DNA of 64,000 nucleotides, from contig JAZAYU010000001.1 in NCBI GenBank assembly GCA_038501625.1, positions 1,364,001 through 1,428,000 on the forward strand, read 5' to 3'. The position numbers were made by a program, and so were the translations under genes. The notes under the pieces are model-generated. The model did no database searches and had not been told where the DNA came from. It worked only from the letters and a program-made list of their open reading frames with translations. This document shows positions 22,722 through 35,855 of this stretch, piece by piece (the stretch's first letter is position 1; every line of letters starts with the position of its first letter). This DNA is from Corbicula japonica (lineage: Eukaryota > Mollusca > Bivalvia > Venerida > Cyrenidae).

Positions 22722-23974
22722 TAAACATGTAAAATTTTTTATGTGTATTTAAATCTAAAAGCGGAGATTTTCATATTTCTTGAATTTGCTCTTAATTCTT
22801 GCTATGCTAGATCGGTCATACAAATGTCAACCTTTATATTTTAAATACCCCAAAACTCTCAGAAATAATGAATTTTATCCAAGAACCTGATGCTATCAGC
22901 GAGGTTACATGATGAAAGAGAAGGTTTCTTATATATTTCATATTGTACCATATGGCCAGGTTAATTGGAAAATTGCTAATTGGCATTGGAACAAGTTGAA
23001 CAAAACATCGTTTAAAACACGTTAAGGAATGTTTTCAAAGTATGAATCCTTGAAAGTTTAAACGCAATTTAAGTCATCTTATCAATTTTCTGTAGGATAG
23101 CTATCGTCACAAATACTTGCCTTTTATCAAAGAAACTCATTTTGCTTGTAGAAGCGTTCACCTCTCATAATTGACAGTTGCGGCTTACAAATATACCCGA
23201 CTTGACAAAACTTAAACAGCTGATTACTATACCCCCAATTCATTTATCTAACCACGTGATTATAAAAAATGCCTTACTTCTAGAATATAAAAGGTAACCG
23301 GTTTATTTTGAGACATGCAAAATAATTACGGTAATCAAGTAAAAGAGAATAGTTACCGGAAGTAACGTGTCGTCTGCCAAAGTTTGATTGACAAGCTGAG
23401 CGGCAGGTAATGGGTCAAATTTTGAAAATGATATGGTCTTTATTTAATTTCAACTGTAACAGTGCTCAGATTTTTACCATGATTAAACTAAACAATTAAG
23501 CACATTCTGGGGGCTGACAGGTTTACATTTTGACATGAGAAAAGACCGCATACTACTGGAATTACATGCTTAGAAATAATTGAACGATGCGTTGTCCAAA
23601 GCTTTAAAAATGGCGCTATTATAAAGAATATAATAATTAAGCTTAATGCAATAGCTGTTATCTGTAGGAGCATAAAATTAACAAAACATTTTTAATCAAA
23701 ATATACAGCGGCAATCAAAAATACTGTACGTATAAGTAAATGGCTCAAACAAATGTTTGAACCATCACCGACAGGGCGGCAGGTCAACCACAACTGATGC
23801 GAACACGCTTCCAGTTGCGATGTTTAACCCTAGAATTAGTCAGCGAGTGAAAATGGTTAGAACTAGCAAGATTCATTTTAGAAGAGATTGGGATTGATGG
23901 TATGAATACACATTTTCCCCAAAACAAAATTAACGATATTTCTTAGTATTTCTTTTTGAAATAAAAGATAATTC
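22722..23974. other. Intergenic DNA, no gene recognised
   Basis: AT-rich. One TATAAAAGG box-like string occurs at about 23286 with no exon following that I can support. Confidence 0.35.
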
Positions 23975-25403
23975 TATACTCGGCAAAAAAAGTTCTGCAC
24001 ACTTGGACATTTTATAAAATATCTTTTGAATTTCACCATACACAACAAAATGAAACATACCAAATAAATCAGCAGTTCAAAGTTAACAATGTAAAACAGT
24101 CAGAAATAAAATCCGATCAATACTTTTTAAGCCATTCATTGTTAAGGGGTTACTACACAAAAGTTGCAAAAATCGCTAGACTTATACTGAGTAAATTCAC
24201 CACGATGAATCCGGCATTCATTCAAGCGGCTTCGCATGGAACTTAACAGCCGACGAAATTTCAATTGTGGAATTAGGTTCCATTCGTGAACAAGAGAACA
24301 GGGTAGATCAACTAGCTTGACCAACTTCACGTGTTCTGTCTTGTTTAGAAAGACGTCTAGGTGGCCGGTGTGGTCCGACATTTGCCATTACGGTCAAATG
24401 AACGAAAACATTCCTTGTTGACCATGAGAAATAAATTAATTTGAAAAACAATGCAGGATGTGTTTTTTCTCAAATTAGATTAGGTGCTAATTGCATTGGA
24501 TGGTTGCTTTTATACACTTTATAAACTGGATGCTTTTATTCATTAATACAGAATGGAAACTATTCGAATCATCACTAAACTGTTTTGTCATGCCTTTAGG
24601 TCAATGAGTGAGACAATGTGATACTTTAATTAATAAAAACTTAAGTTTGAGCGTAATTCTGGAAATGGCTTGGTATCAAAATTTGATTACCAATTGTTAC
24701 TAGCATCACAGTGCATGCTCATAATTGCTCAAAGCCCAAGCCCTAAACTTAAGTAAGAATATACCATTGAAAAATCATATTTGTCCATATAGACTACAAT
24801 ATATAAACTCTCTAACAGAACACAAAAGGTCCGATCGAATTCTTTCTTATAGACGGGATATTCAACAATATTGTTAAATTATAGTTAACGAAGTTTTAAG
24901 AAGCTAAATATAATGGAGCTATATTTAGCACCGACGAAGAGACCACTTCAGGCGCGATCTCGATTTCTGTGACGTATCGGAAATCCTACTTTCGCTTTTA
25001 GTCGCGCGGACCAAATTTATTTCTGTAAATTAAAATTTTATTAGCCCGAACTTATGCTGCAAATTTGTGCTTATAGTTCCAAATACATGTAATATTTCAT
25101 ACAAGAGCATGTTCAATTGAAGTAATGCCGTTTTAAAAAGACACTGGTGAAATGTTGAGAGATTTCGTAGATTTCACACCTCTACCTTGATAAGCAAATT
25201 TTGCAACTTTTGACTGTTGACCCCTATCATACTCAAAATGACATTTCTCGCTTATTTACCAACCAATTTTAATTTCGTTTTTGTCTTTAACTCCGCAAAT
25301 AATTAATTTTGATAAACATGTAAGAATTTATACAAGTTATTTGCCATATTATAAAATTTACGCAACAGAACACTTGTGTGCAGAACTTTTTTTGTTGGGT
25401 ATA
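23975..25403 (-). mobile_element. Decayed Tc1/mariner-type transposon (1.43 kb)
   Basis: Inverted termini TATACTCGGCAAAAAAAGTT and, from the right end, TATACCCAACAAAAAAAGTT continue CTGCACACWWG on both sides, with TA at each end. The size fits a full-length Tc1-type element. A transposase remnant is readable on the minus strand at 24142-24381; the rest of the coding region is not recognisable. Confidence 0.75.
24142..24381 (-). pseudogene. Tc1-type transposase C-terminal remnant
   Basis: The frame ends with a segment typical of Tc1 transposase C-termini: LVHEWNLIPQ, FRRLLSSMRSR and RGEFTQY, corresponding to the family pattern (V)xEWxxIPQ...L..SM..R......GG.T.Y. The start (MSDHTGHLDVFL) resembles, weakly, the region around the second catalytic Asp (DNARPHTA in the family). 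The intervening third catalytic block (family SPDLNPIE) is absent, suggesting an internal deletion. Non-functional. Confidence 0.65.
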
Positions 25404-28400
25404 TAAGACTGTAGAGCAAATCTATAAATAGATTGTATTATTAGATAGCAATACCACTGTTCAAGGTAATCGAGAAAATGTCAAACTGAATAAAGAAACA
25501 AAATATTTCATAAAATACGAAATCATTAGAAAATAACATCATTTGAAACATATAAATTTGGTTAAATAATTTTACTTTTCAACTTCCCAAACGACGAAGT
25601 GCAAATGGCGGTGATCATGGAACCTTCTGTGCGGTATTTATGGTTTATACCATTCCATGTTCAGCGGCTTATGGTCTCCAGATAAAAGTATGGGGTTTCC
25701 CAAAACGAAAAAATAATGGGCGGAACTAAACAAAAAAATAATTTTAAGAGGGCAACTGAGAATATAAATCCTGCATATCACAGAGAACTCCAAAGGCTAA
25801 AATGAAAAGCTGAACATATATCCGTAGGGTGATTGAACGATACCCCAATATATATTGGCTGAGATGTTGAAACCACTCATCTTTAATCAGCGTTAATATT
25901 AAAACTAAATTAATTTTAGATGTACAATTAACCTACTTCAGTTATCGTGCTCAACGACCTTCAAAGGACGTAACTGATAACAGCACTGATTGAATGTACG
26001 GGGAGACCTTTTATAGCCGCCGCACACGGCACAAACAGCTCTACTGTGATTAATAAATAGATGAAAATGCTCAACAAAGCTCATACATTCTTACTTGGTT
26101 GCGTGCACTATAAGTCAACAAAATAATCTTTTTTCACTTTTTTCATTATTTGTTTAATTTCATCTGCATTTCCATGTAAACAAAATGATTTGCAGCATCC
26201 CTTAATCTATTTGGGAAAATGGACGAAACAAAAGGTCTTTTAAACAAATAAACTGACATATTTTAAGATGATGATGACATTGGAAAGTGATTTATTGTGT
26301 AGTATTGTTTGAACACAGTGAAGGGAGGAGAGAATAAGAGCGCTATTGAGAAGACTACAGGAGAACGGCGGAGAATGATTAATGATTATGAATGGGTGGG
26401 GAAACCATTAATACATACGTGGGATAATTTTCATTGATAGTCAAAGAGATTTTACACACAAACTATGCGAAGGAACAATTTTCAGAACTGCACAAATATG
26501 TTTGCTTTATTTTCTAGCAAAAATACTCGCTGCTTTAACAGACAACCAAAAGCATTGACAATAACTGTTTTTCCGTTGCAAAATATGTAACAACTCTGCT
26601 TTTAAGTAGATTTGTTGAATTTTGGGGGTAATTTATGCTGGTTAAAATATATCAAATGTAACAGTTTTCACATAATGATAATTCTTAAACCGGCCGCCAT
26701 TAACTAGAAACTAACTACGTACGCAAGTTACGAGTGTAATTCTAAACTCCGTTTGTTGGTGCGGGGCCGAGATTTCTCGACCATGATTGATGGACGCAAT
26801 TCGTAGGATTATATCACATTACTGTCACATGCCTGTATATCCCATCAAATGTAAAGTCACATGATTACATCAGGGTCAAGACCCTTCATTAGATCTTCTA
26901 AATAATGAATATCGCTTAGATTAGTTAATTCGTTATTTAAAAAGATACCGTGCAAAATAATATTAAATTTTCATGCAAAAAGTTTTTAGTTTAGCTCAAA
27001 ACTCTTACAAACATTAGTTAAAAGAATACATTTTAAATTAACCGGACTCGTGTAGCACCTTATAAACTAAACCGTTCAAATTAAACAGAATAGAATCACT
27101 ACGTAGGAACTATGTATGTAGTCGTTTGTTACAAGCGTTTAAGTCGCAACAACAGTATTTTTTAATATTAATACAATTTTGAGTATGTATTATTCATGTT
27201 GATTTAGTGGACAGGTAAAATAACGTTACGCCCAGAGGGACGACCTGGGGTGGTAATTGGTCAAGCTTCGAAGTTATCTGCTTTTGTTGACTTTGAAATT
27301 GTGTATTTGAGGTTTAATTCGAATATCCACGTTGGCTTGTGTTAAAATGCTAAAATAAGCTGACCAGTTAGATCTTATACATTAGTAATTATTATTATGA
27401 TATTTTTATTCAGGTTAAGAGTAAAAAGATAATACATAATATGGCTAAGTACTGCAGTTATTGTACGTGCCAAAAAATTATTTGTGCATTTAAATCGTGT
27501 TTTAGTCACAAGCCATGTGTAAAGACAGTTAAATCTATTTTCGGTATAGTTCTTAAGTTTTATGTGAATGACGTTATTTTGTTGTTTTTTTTTAATGCAA
27601 ATATACACTTTTCTATTATTTATATTAAACCTTGCTTAGTCCCACTCTTTGCTAGTTTATAATGTGAATCCAACGTCCAACGATATCAATATAAGTATTT
27701 ATATTAAATTTACCTTCTTGTGACATTTAATTAAACTCTATTTTTCAAATGGCAGTATAATAATGAAAAACTTCGGCATTATTTTTGAGGGGCAAGGCGT
27801 ACATTCCCATAAATCTATTGAAAATGAATACGGCCTGTGGCTAATACATATGAATTCACATGGTCTCATTTTTCTGATTTCACAAGATGCATACAGCTGT
27901 GAATATCTCACATATTAGAACCTGATAGTTTCCATCTGCCCGGGGTTTCCGAGACTCAAATGTTTTATCCCTAAACATGTGCATGCCGGAATCGCGAGGT
28001 ATTACACAATATGAAATGTTTTGAATTATGAGACCTCTGTCAACGCGTCGAGTTACAACTTTTTGATTTGTGTTTTAGTTGAAAACTGATAGGGTCTAAA
28101 TGCAATTATTTATCATGCATATATGATCATCAGTTAACGAAAGTAACAGATAATGCTATAACTGTATTGAAGTTAAAAACGTCGACCAACTGACGTTTGA
28201 CATAGTTTACGAACAAACATTTTGAAATAAAATATTTTCTTTTTTTTTCAAACCAATATTTCTACTTGGCATAATTTTATTCAGAATCGTATTTTTTTAA
28301 ATAGTTTTATGGTCGATTTTCTTCCCTAAATAATTAGAAGAGTGTTAACGTTTACTTGCAACATTTACGTTTAATGGTTTACTATAAAAAAAAGTTTATA

Positions 28401-28488
28401 TTGTCGAAAAATGTTGCGAAACCACTTCCATGTTAAATCTCTTTTACTTTAAACAGAAATTTCCGAAAATTTAAGTTTATGTCAGCAA
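25404..28488. other. Intergenic DNA with possible regulatory blocks
   Basis: No gene recognised. At about 25990-26050 is a short sequence (gtacggggagaccttttata...ctctactgtga) also present at 41240-41295, an unclassified repeat. Blocks at 26690-26900 and 27780-28050 are higher in complexity and GC than their surroundings, with no repeat seen, so they are candidates for conserved non-coding elements. Confidence 0.25.
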
Positions 28489-28835
28489 TATGTGACACAA
28501 CAGAGACAACAGTTGCATTTATTACTTGCTTACGTAACTACAAAACTAGACAGATGCCCCCACTGCTCTCCAAATGGCCATAACTGTGGTAAAAATTGTC
28601 GCAGAAAAACTAGACAGTGTCATAAAGACACTGCACCCCAGATGGCCATAACTGTGGTAAACATGGTCGCAGAAAAATTATTTACTTTGCGATCATCTAC
28701 ACATCCTGATTGATCATCCATGTTTATTTGAAAGAAAGGAGTTGATGCCACAAGATTTTAGGACGTACGGACGGACGGATGTACGGACGAGTGTAACTCT
28801 ATATGCCCCCCACGTTGTAGGGGCGGGGGAGGGGG
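28489..28835. repeat. Mollusc-type repeat with 68-base doublet and ggacggacgg tail
   Basis: Two copies of gatggccataactgtggtaa...tcgcagaaaaa lie 68 bases apart, followed by a tail with ggacgtacggacggacgg, gtgtaactctatatgcccccc and a G-rich end. The tail is related to that at 16432-16512. The 73-codon open frame here is repeat-derived. Confidence 0.65.
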
Positions 28836-29172
28836 GGAGGATAAAAACAGTTTTCGAAATATAGGCCTAAACAACAAAGACGATAACAAAACAACAAAAG
28901 ATTGTGAAATTTTGACATTCAAGTGAAACACAAAATAAATTTCACAGTCTCAAGGCTTGACAAGCAATGTTGACTGAGTCAATATTATTTTTCTCCACTG
29001 TCATCCACACTATAGAATGATATTTATATAATGTTAGATACATGGATAAGATAATTGATTTACAAATGTTTTGTAAATATCAATATTTTCGTTTCACAAA
29101 AAAATATTATTTAATATTTTTATGTGTTTAGAAATGTTCTTATGTGAATTCGCATTCTTGTTGAAATGACAA
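28836..29172. other. AT-rich intergenic DNA, nothing recognised
   Basis: No coding, RNA or repeat signal beyond A/T richness. Confidence 0.4.
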
Positions 29173-29327
29173 CAGGGGCGGATCCAGAGAATCAGTACGG
29201 TTGCTTGAATCCAGTTTGGGGGGCAGCAATATTTACTGTTAATGGGGATTTTAGCCTGAAAGTTGGCAAATATCATGTAACTACCCAAAGCGAACCACCT
29301 TGAAAAAAAAACCTGCAACCGACCCTG
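29173..29327. mobile_element. hAT-like MITE family A, copy 2
   Basis: Ends CAGGGGCGGATCCAG and CAACCGACCCTG (inverted, imperfect). The interior matches the copy at 47533 (ttttagcctgaaagttgg, taactaccca...cgaaccac). The flanking octamers do not match clearly, so the target duplication is lost or the ends are slightly off. Confidence 0.55.
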
Positions 29328-29339
29328 GAAATACATATA

Positions 29340-30107
29340 AGCAATATGATCTCGATCTAAATCGGATTAGATCCTATATTGACACAATTATTTTACATAA
29401 AAAAAATTATTTATACATTTTAAACTAAATCGCGTTAGAAGTTTGGTTCCGTATATAAAAAACGTATAAGCTGTAAATTTTTCGGCAATGAATTTTAATA
29501 GAGTGTTAGCATGTTTTATATGGTGATAACGACGCCATAAAATAGAGCAAATGGCATCTTATCGCGATCTCCACACGCCTCCCCAACCAGGTGCGTGTTC
29601 TCAGCAATAATGCCGTCAATTCATGGTGATTTATAACTGCTAACGTTTTCTTCCTCCTGTCGAATACTCTCCACATTCTGTAGGACGGAAATAACGTTAA
29701 TCATGCATGTAATATGCCTGTATTGTACTGCAGTTTTATGTTTTTTCCTATTTGTTTCGTTATACATACCATATACAAATATCATTGAAACTGGACAATA
29801 ACTACATATATTACAAAAGTGGATCATTGTACAAATATGTTTATGAATAAATTTTACAAATATATGTGAAAATAATGCTGAAAAGTAGTTTATGTTCTAT
29901 AAAATGAAGAGATCACAGACTTTTATAAGTTTATTTCAGTAAGCAGAATGTACTTAAACAAAAGCATATACGCATATAAATTTACGCAAATTATAAAACA
30001 GACATACACACAAAAATGCCAGGAAAGACAACGCATATTATACATAAAAGAACAACAGGCAAGTACACAAAACAATAACAACAAGAACGACGACGACAAC
30101 AACAATA
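29340..30107. other. AT-rich intergenic DNA, nothing recognised
   Basis: Open frames at 29621-29827 (-) and 29923-30105 (-) have no domains and look like chance. Confidence 0.4.
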
Positions 30108-30182
30108 GCAGCGCAGTAGCAGCAACAACAACAACAATATCAATAATAATAATAATAATAATAATAATTATAATAATAATAT
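30065..30182. repeat. Compound microsatellite (AAC)n-(AAT)n
   Basis: AAC/GAC/AGC-type trinucleotides to about 30137, then AAT units. It is the reverse complement in type of the (ATT)n-(GTT)n arrays at 45.5 and 45.9 kb. Confidence 0.85.
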
Positions 30183-30224
30183 AATTTTTATGTTACAACA
30201 AAACAATGTAATGGTCACTGATTG

Positions 30225-31300
30225 TGAAATACACACCAGGAAACAATGTGTGTAATAATTATCCCATGCTGTGTAATAAATGGGGCATCTCTCATCTGCG
30301 TTCCTCGCTCGGTGAGGGGCGGCCGAAATTATTGGCCACTGACAGTTGGTCTACGGGGAGCGCCTTTCAACAGGTAATCTCATTAATTTCCTATGATTAC
30401 TCATTAATCAGTGACCTATACTAGGCAAATCTACCACCTGTTGAAAAACGGCCTTTCACAGGCCAAGATTTATGTACGTTGCAAGAAACAGTTTATATAT
30501 ATATCAGAAAGATAGATGAAAATAAATACACTAATAAATGTGTTTTCTACCTATTCTTCTAGTTATGCCCATTTCATTTTCTTCATATTTCATAATGTAA
30601 ATAGTAAAATCTTAAATGGGGCACGACACGGGGAAATTGAAAACATACGTGTCTTCAAGGATATTGTTTAACAATATTTTTGTTAAGATAATGAACAAGG
30701 TCAAGGATTCTAAACGTCATTGTAGACACCATTACCAGTGAAGTGCCCTAAAATAAGACTCGACGGATGTGCAGGCAACTGACTTGTGTCTACACCAGTT
30801 CTTAACGCGAATTAATGGCATTATCTTACTGCCGGAAATGAACTGTGTCATTATGTTGGACACCACATTGTCAGAAATCCTCGGACGCAACTGTTTACGT
30901 TTTAGGGAAGAAATTGTCAATGCATTTAAGATTTTTGTCAGGCAAACATGTATAGTAAGAATTTGGTAAGTTGCTTATCACGGCCAGTCCTGTGCCACAC
31001 ATATATTTAAAAACATGTCGTTTGAGCATGCGCATGTGCTTTGTGATGACCTCCCAAGTAATGAATATAACAAGTTTCTCACATTCTGATCTGTGAATCT
31101 CCACGGGTCACTTGTCATTAATTGAACCCCTCAACGCCTTGGCTAAAACAATAAACATCGGTCTCTTCAAAGGCATGAAATGGTTTGTCCATGCTCTTGA
31201 TTGTTTATTGTTTTAAGGAAAGCTGGTTATAACGCGGGCTCTGTGAAATTCACTTCTTTGAAGATCCCTCCAGCTAATTAAAATTACGTGTATTAGACAT
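30225..31300. promoter_or_regulatory. Repeat-free, mixed-composition block: candidate cis-regulatory region
   Basis: Stands out from its AT-rich surroundings by higher GC and complexity. It contains TTTCAACAGGT (30365-30375) inverted as ACCTGTTGAAA (30436-30446), between which lie several ATTAAT/ATTACT homeodomain-like cores. Similar composition continues past 30700. No exon recognised. The regulatory role is inference only. Confidence 0.25.
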
Positions 31301-31686
31301 CGCGCATGCTATGACCATGCCTGGCAACACCACAATTTATTCTGTTTTCCATTTCATTTTTATTCCTCTCTGTACAAGGAAATTATCTCTTGATTAGGTC
31401 TTATATATCATGATAGATAATAGTAATTATAATAATTTAGAAAAATGAAGGAAATTAACAACTTTACGATATGCATGCAGTCAATGGATCATGGTCAGAT
31501 GCAAGGAAGCGGGGTCGTTTGGAGGGAGTCTTAGGATAGATTCAATAGTTGTGACTAAAATCCCACGATAATGTAATACTGCTGCCCAAAAAGAGGGTTC
31601 GAGCAACCCTACTGATCGCCCTCTTGCTCGACCCACGGGGATGATGGTTCAGACGATATTTATAGAACAAACCAGAACAGAACATC

Positions 31687-32200
31687 TCTTTATTTCAACT
31701 CAAGCAATATAATGGCACATGAGCTTACAATGCGTATAATAGTTTAACAATATTCACGTGACATGGTAATAAACAATTATAACATGAACATGAATATGGG
31801 GGGGGGGGATAAATAAAAAGATGACTATACATTAGTTTAGTAGCTGTGGGTTTAAATCCATCAGACTCTAAAGAAATACGTATAATTTTGCCATTGTGCA
31901 AGCCACTCGAAAGGGCCTGGAAGAAACAAACCGGGTGTGCTGATCTTATTTCGAAGCCCATTGGTTTGACTCCAACTTGTTTGTTGTATGAATCGAGAGT
32001 TGCTGTTCCTGAACCGCCTGTAGTCTGCAACCGTCCTTGTTTAAATAACCACCGTAGTACATTCACAATAAATAAACATACAAAAGAACGAAAAGACCAT
32101 AGAGATAGAGAAATTATTCAAAGCTACAAATCAATCAGCGTTCGGAACAAATTGAGTCGTTGTGAACGTTTGTACTATCTGTCAGGGCGTTAGAACTCCT
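31687..32200 (-). repeat. Possible LINE/SINE-derived sequence, unclassified
   Basis: The start (ctttatttcaactcaagcaat...aatggcaca) resembles the antisense LINE 3' end at 60108 (tttatttcaacataaaatg). An 11-base G run lies at 31798-31808. Opposite-strand open frames of 113-115 codons overlap here (31725-32066 and 31846-32193), which usually means neither is real. I do not recognise either product. Confidence 0.3.
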
Positions 32201-34030
32201 AGTTGTACATCAACAGTAGCAATTAGTGGTGAAATATGTAGAAATTCTAACTGACATATTATCTCTATGGAAGCGATAAGATTCCCCGCTAACCCCTGGA
32301 TTATATTTGCCTTATCTCGCATTTAATGCTCCTTCAATTTGCTGTCGAAAATCTCAGAAATCATTTCTCATGTTTACAAGATTTTTGGAAGTCAAATGTC
32401 TGATTGATTTAGTGATAAAGCTTGCATAAAAATTATTTCTGCAAAATGTGACCCTTTTAAACGAAACCATGTTTAAACGACTGTAATTATATCCTTACGA
32501 GCATTTAAATTGCTTATAAATATTTTATATAATCAAATATGGTATCATTATTTTTCACAATGTTAGATGTATTATAATTAAATATTGTATTGGCTTGGAA
32601 AGAGACAGTTTTAAATAAAACATTAACGGCATTCTGTTCTATAAATTGTATTTAAATATTTGACTCCAAAAAAGCATAATAGATGTATCTGGGTTATTTT
32701 TACGACAAAAACGCCGCTAATAATAGTCATACCAACAAACGTGCATCAAAAATAAAAATGTTTAAAAGGTTTATTAGACCTTTATTTCTCATTCCGTCTG
32801 CTGTAGCATTCCGACTGGACTCCGCCCACATGTCAAACAATCAATGAGCTCCGCCCTCATACAATACATTTCGCGGAAAAGCGTATACATGAGCGATGTA
32901 GCTGCAAGAATAGTGTTCAGTGTGCAGGCTTCCTTGATAAGAATACAAAAACTTTTTGTTCAGTACAATTAATGGAAACAATGTCTAATTAATAATAAAA
33001 TGCTCTGTTATTAATAATAAGCTTTTGTTTATAATCGGCGCCAACGATTTAAAACGACCGCACATACCTGGAACCTTCTTCTATATCACTGAAAACAAAA
33101 TGCATAAGGATAGTGAGATTTTATAAAGATTATGAATATTTTTGAACCTATGCTTTTTGGACAAGTATTAACTTTTTGGTTCAGTTTATATTTAGCCTAA
33201 TACAGAACCCATTTGCCTTCTGGACAAATCTTAACTATTTGGTTCGGTTTATATTAAGCTTATATAATAAAATTATTACCTCTTAAGATTAGTTATTTAT
33301 ACAAAACCATGTGCTTTTATCCGCATTTTAGAATCAAATATCTGTAATAAAACTATTGAATAAAATACAAAGATTTAATTGAATATACAAAACATATTTT
33401 TTTTTTGTATGAAAGACACATTTTTGGATGTTATATACTTGTTTTTACCAGTCTTTTATTGTTGTTGTTTTGTATTATGATTTAGCGTTTCTTACTCGTC
33501 AAATGCACGCGCTATGTATTGAAATTTTATTGATATTTAAGTTTTATTTACACCTCATATTTGATAGCTTGATGTTTACAATTATGATTTATATTGAATA
33601 AACAATTTATATAAATGGTTGTCGTGTGTGAGGAAAAAGTCGGAGCGAATGAAATAATCTCCCTCTCCGTTGTCTATTTCGTAAAGCACTAAATTTACAT
33701 GTCGTTCAGGTACAATTGAAATGTCATGCACGATTAAGCTGTAGATTCAAGAAAATTGCCAAAATAAAAAAGTGTTTACTCAAACCGCAAAGAAAACAGT
33801 ACAATACATTTTGGACCCAACTTGAATATCAACTATGTTTATTCATTTTGTTTTGATACACCCATACCTTGTTTGTGTAAGCTTGAATAGTATTTTCTTT
33901 ATTCATGCTAAGCATTACAACTGTACATCAGCAAATATTGTCATGTCTTAAGTAAGACTGTTACACCGTTGTAAATACAGCATATGTCTTGTACGGTAAT
34001 TGATTGTTATTGTTGAGTAAAATTGAACTC
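32201..34030. other. AT-rich intergenic DNA with one GC-box block
   Basis: At about 32790-32960, two inverted GC-box-like strings (ctccgccc, 32820 and 32849) and less AT-rich DNA occur; a possible promoter or enhancer with no exon after it. A tandem duplication of about 60-75 bases (ggacaaRtNttaactNtttgg) lies at 33140-33262. Confidence 0.35.
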
Positions 34031-34049
34031 ATACATGTAAAACTGGCAT

Positions 34050-34146
34050 AAATAAAATAAAATAAAATAAAATAAAATAAAACAAAATAAAATAAAATAA
34101 AATAAAACAAAATAAAATAAAATAAAATAAATAGAAATCTAAATAA

Positions 34147-34213
<67 letters not shown>

Positions 34214-34215
34214 AA
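34050..34215. repeat. Compound microsatellite (AATAA)n then (AAAT)n
   Basis: Pentanucleotide units to about 34133, with two AACAA variants, then near-pure tetranucleotide units at 34145-34215. Confidence 0.95.
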
Positions 34216-34921
34216 ATGAAGTTTGGGAATAAATTATTGGTGAATATTGTTTCCATCTTCTTTACATGAATCAATTTATTATGGATGTAAACATTTACAC
34301 CGAAACATTTTAAAAAGAACCCTCGATGTGATTTCGAAATGATTCAGCCATTTCACTGATTCAGCTTCATTCCTTTCCGCAAAATTTGTTTGCGTTGATA
34401 CAAGATAAAACTGATGGGAGGGGTGACGGGATTTTATGATGTCACTGAAATACTGTTTAATCAAGTCTGTATTGTACAGCCAATTGCCAACTCTAATCAA
34501 CCTTGTTGCGTCTTGTAAGTGGACAATAGCATTGACATATTTCAATTATGAATTCCACGGCTATTACACATTGTGATCATTGAGTTTGAAATAATTACTA
34601 AAGTGACACTCCCGGAGGGTTATTTTCACGATGTGTGATAGACACGATGATACCGTCCATGGCGGATCGTTGTCTTGGTATCAAAGCGTTTGGGTGCCTG
34701 TGAGAAAATCCAAATGTGCATCAAGATGATATTCACATTAGAAAGAACATACTGATGCTTGAAGCAGCTAGTTATAAATGCTCACTCAGAGTTACATTTC
34801 TTTTAAGCTTTTTTAACATAAAATTAGTTACAGGCCCGGTTTCTATTGTTACAAGGCAAAATTGTAAAAACGGATTTTTACAACAGCAACCAAAAATCAT
34901 TGACACAATTGTCTTGTGCTA

Positions 34922-35855
34922 ATCACGGTAGGTACCCGGATGATGGAGATCGCGGATAACGAAAGATTGTGAGTATAATGCTAGATCAACAGCATGGAGA
35001 GTTTAGTTATTGCATGAATATCATGTCATTGTGATCTAATACTTGTCGTTTGCGAAAGATAACAAACAAGCAATGTCATATCCTCCCTTTGATACCCATA
35101 CATTTGGAATTAGTAAAAAACAGGAAAACTACAAATAACGCTAATTTAAAAATATATCAAAAATGTCAGAAGCATGAGTATTTTTTTAATTAAGCGCATT
35201 TGATGTTGAGCACCTAAAGCAATTTGGATAACGGGGTTTCACCTAGAAAAAGTCAATGGATAATGACAATTGACGAGTGCATAATGGTATACGAGTTTCC
35301 CCTATTTCAACCTAAATACTATTTAGTCTATGTTCTTGCATGGTCCGTCTCTTTTCGCAAACTGCTATCTTAATGACACAATACTACCAGCTCTACTGAC
35401 AAGATAAATGACCCATTTATCTTACTTATCTCCCGAAATAGCCTAATTTCTTTCTGTCCCGAAGGAATCAACTTAAAACTAAAAAAAATAGCGTATTGAT
35501 TGTCAATGTTAGGGCTTTGATTACAGCAGTGTCCTGTACGAAAACATGTTTAAATATTAAATTATAAATGGGCATAATATGTAGTTGTTTGTAGAAATTG
35601 CTTGTAGATGTTGCGTAATCATTTTCTTGTTTTTCCCTTTATTTGACAGCCAACTCCAAATGTATGGGGATCAGAGTAAAGACAGGACATCACTTGATTA
35701 CTGTCTATCGCAAAAGATAAGTATTAGATCACAATAACCTAAAATTCATGTATTAACTAACCTCCCATGCTCTTTTCTCCGAACTGTTGATCTATCACTG
35801 TACTCACGATCTTTCGTTATCCGCGATCTCCATTAACCGGGTACCTACCGTGCTA
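34922..35855. mobile_element. Foldback element with ~200-base inverted arms
   Basis: Left arm about 34922-35115 (acggtaggtacccgg, ggagatcgcggataacgaaa, ...) is repeated inverted at about 35640-35855 (tttcgttatccgcgatctcc ... ccgggtacctaccgt), with roughly three quarters of positions matching. The middle 520 bases have no open frame. A non-autonomous foldback or MITE-type element of unknown superfamily. Confidence 0.75.

Noticed and set aside
29165..29335. 8-bp target duplication for the hAT-like copy at 29173
   Set aside because: Flanking octamers aatgacaa and gaaataca do not match; the hAT assignment there rests only on ends and relatives.
31725..32193. Overlapping 113- and 115-codon frames on opposite strands
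   Set aside because: Neither has a recognisable domain, and the region looks repeat-derived.
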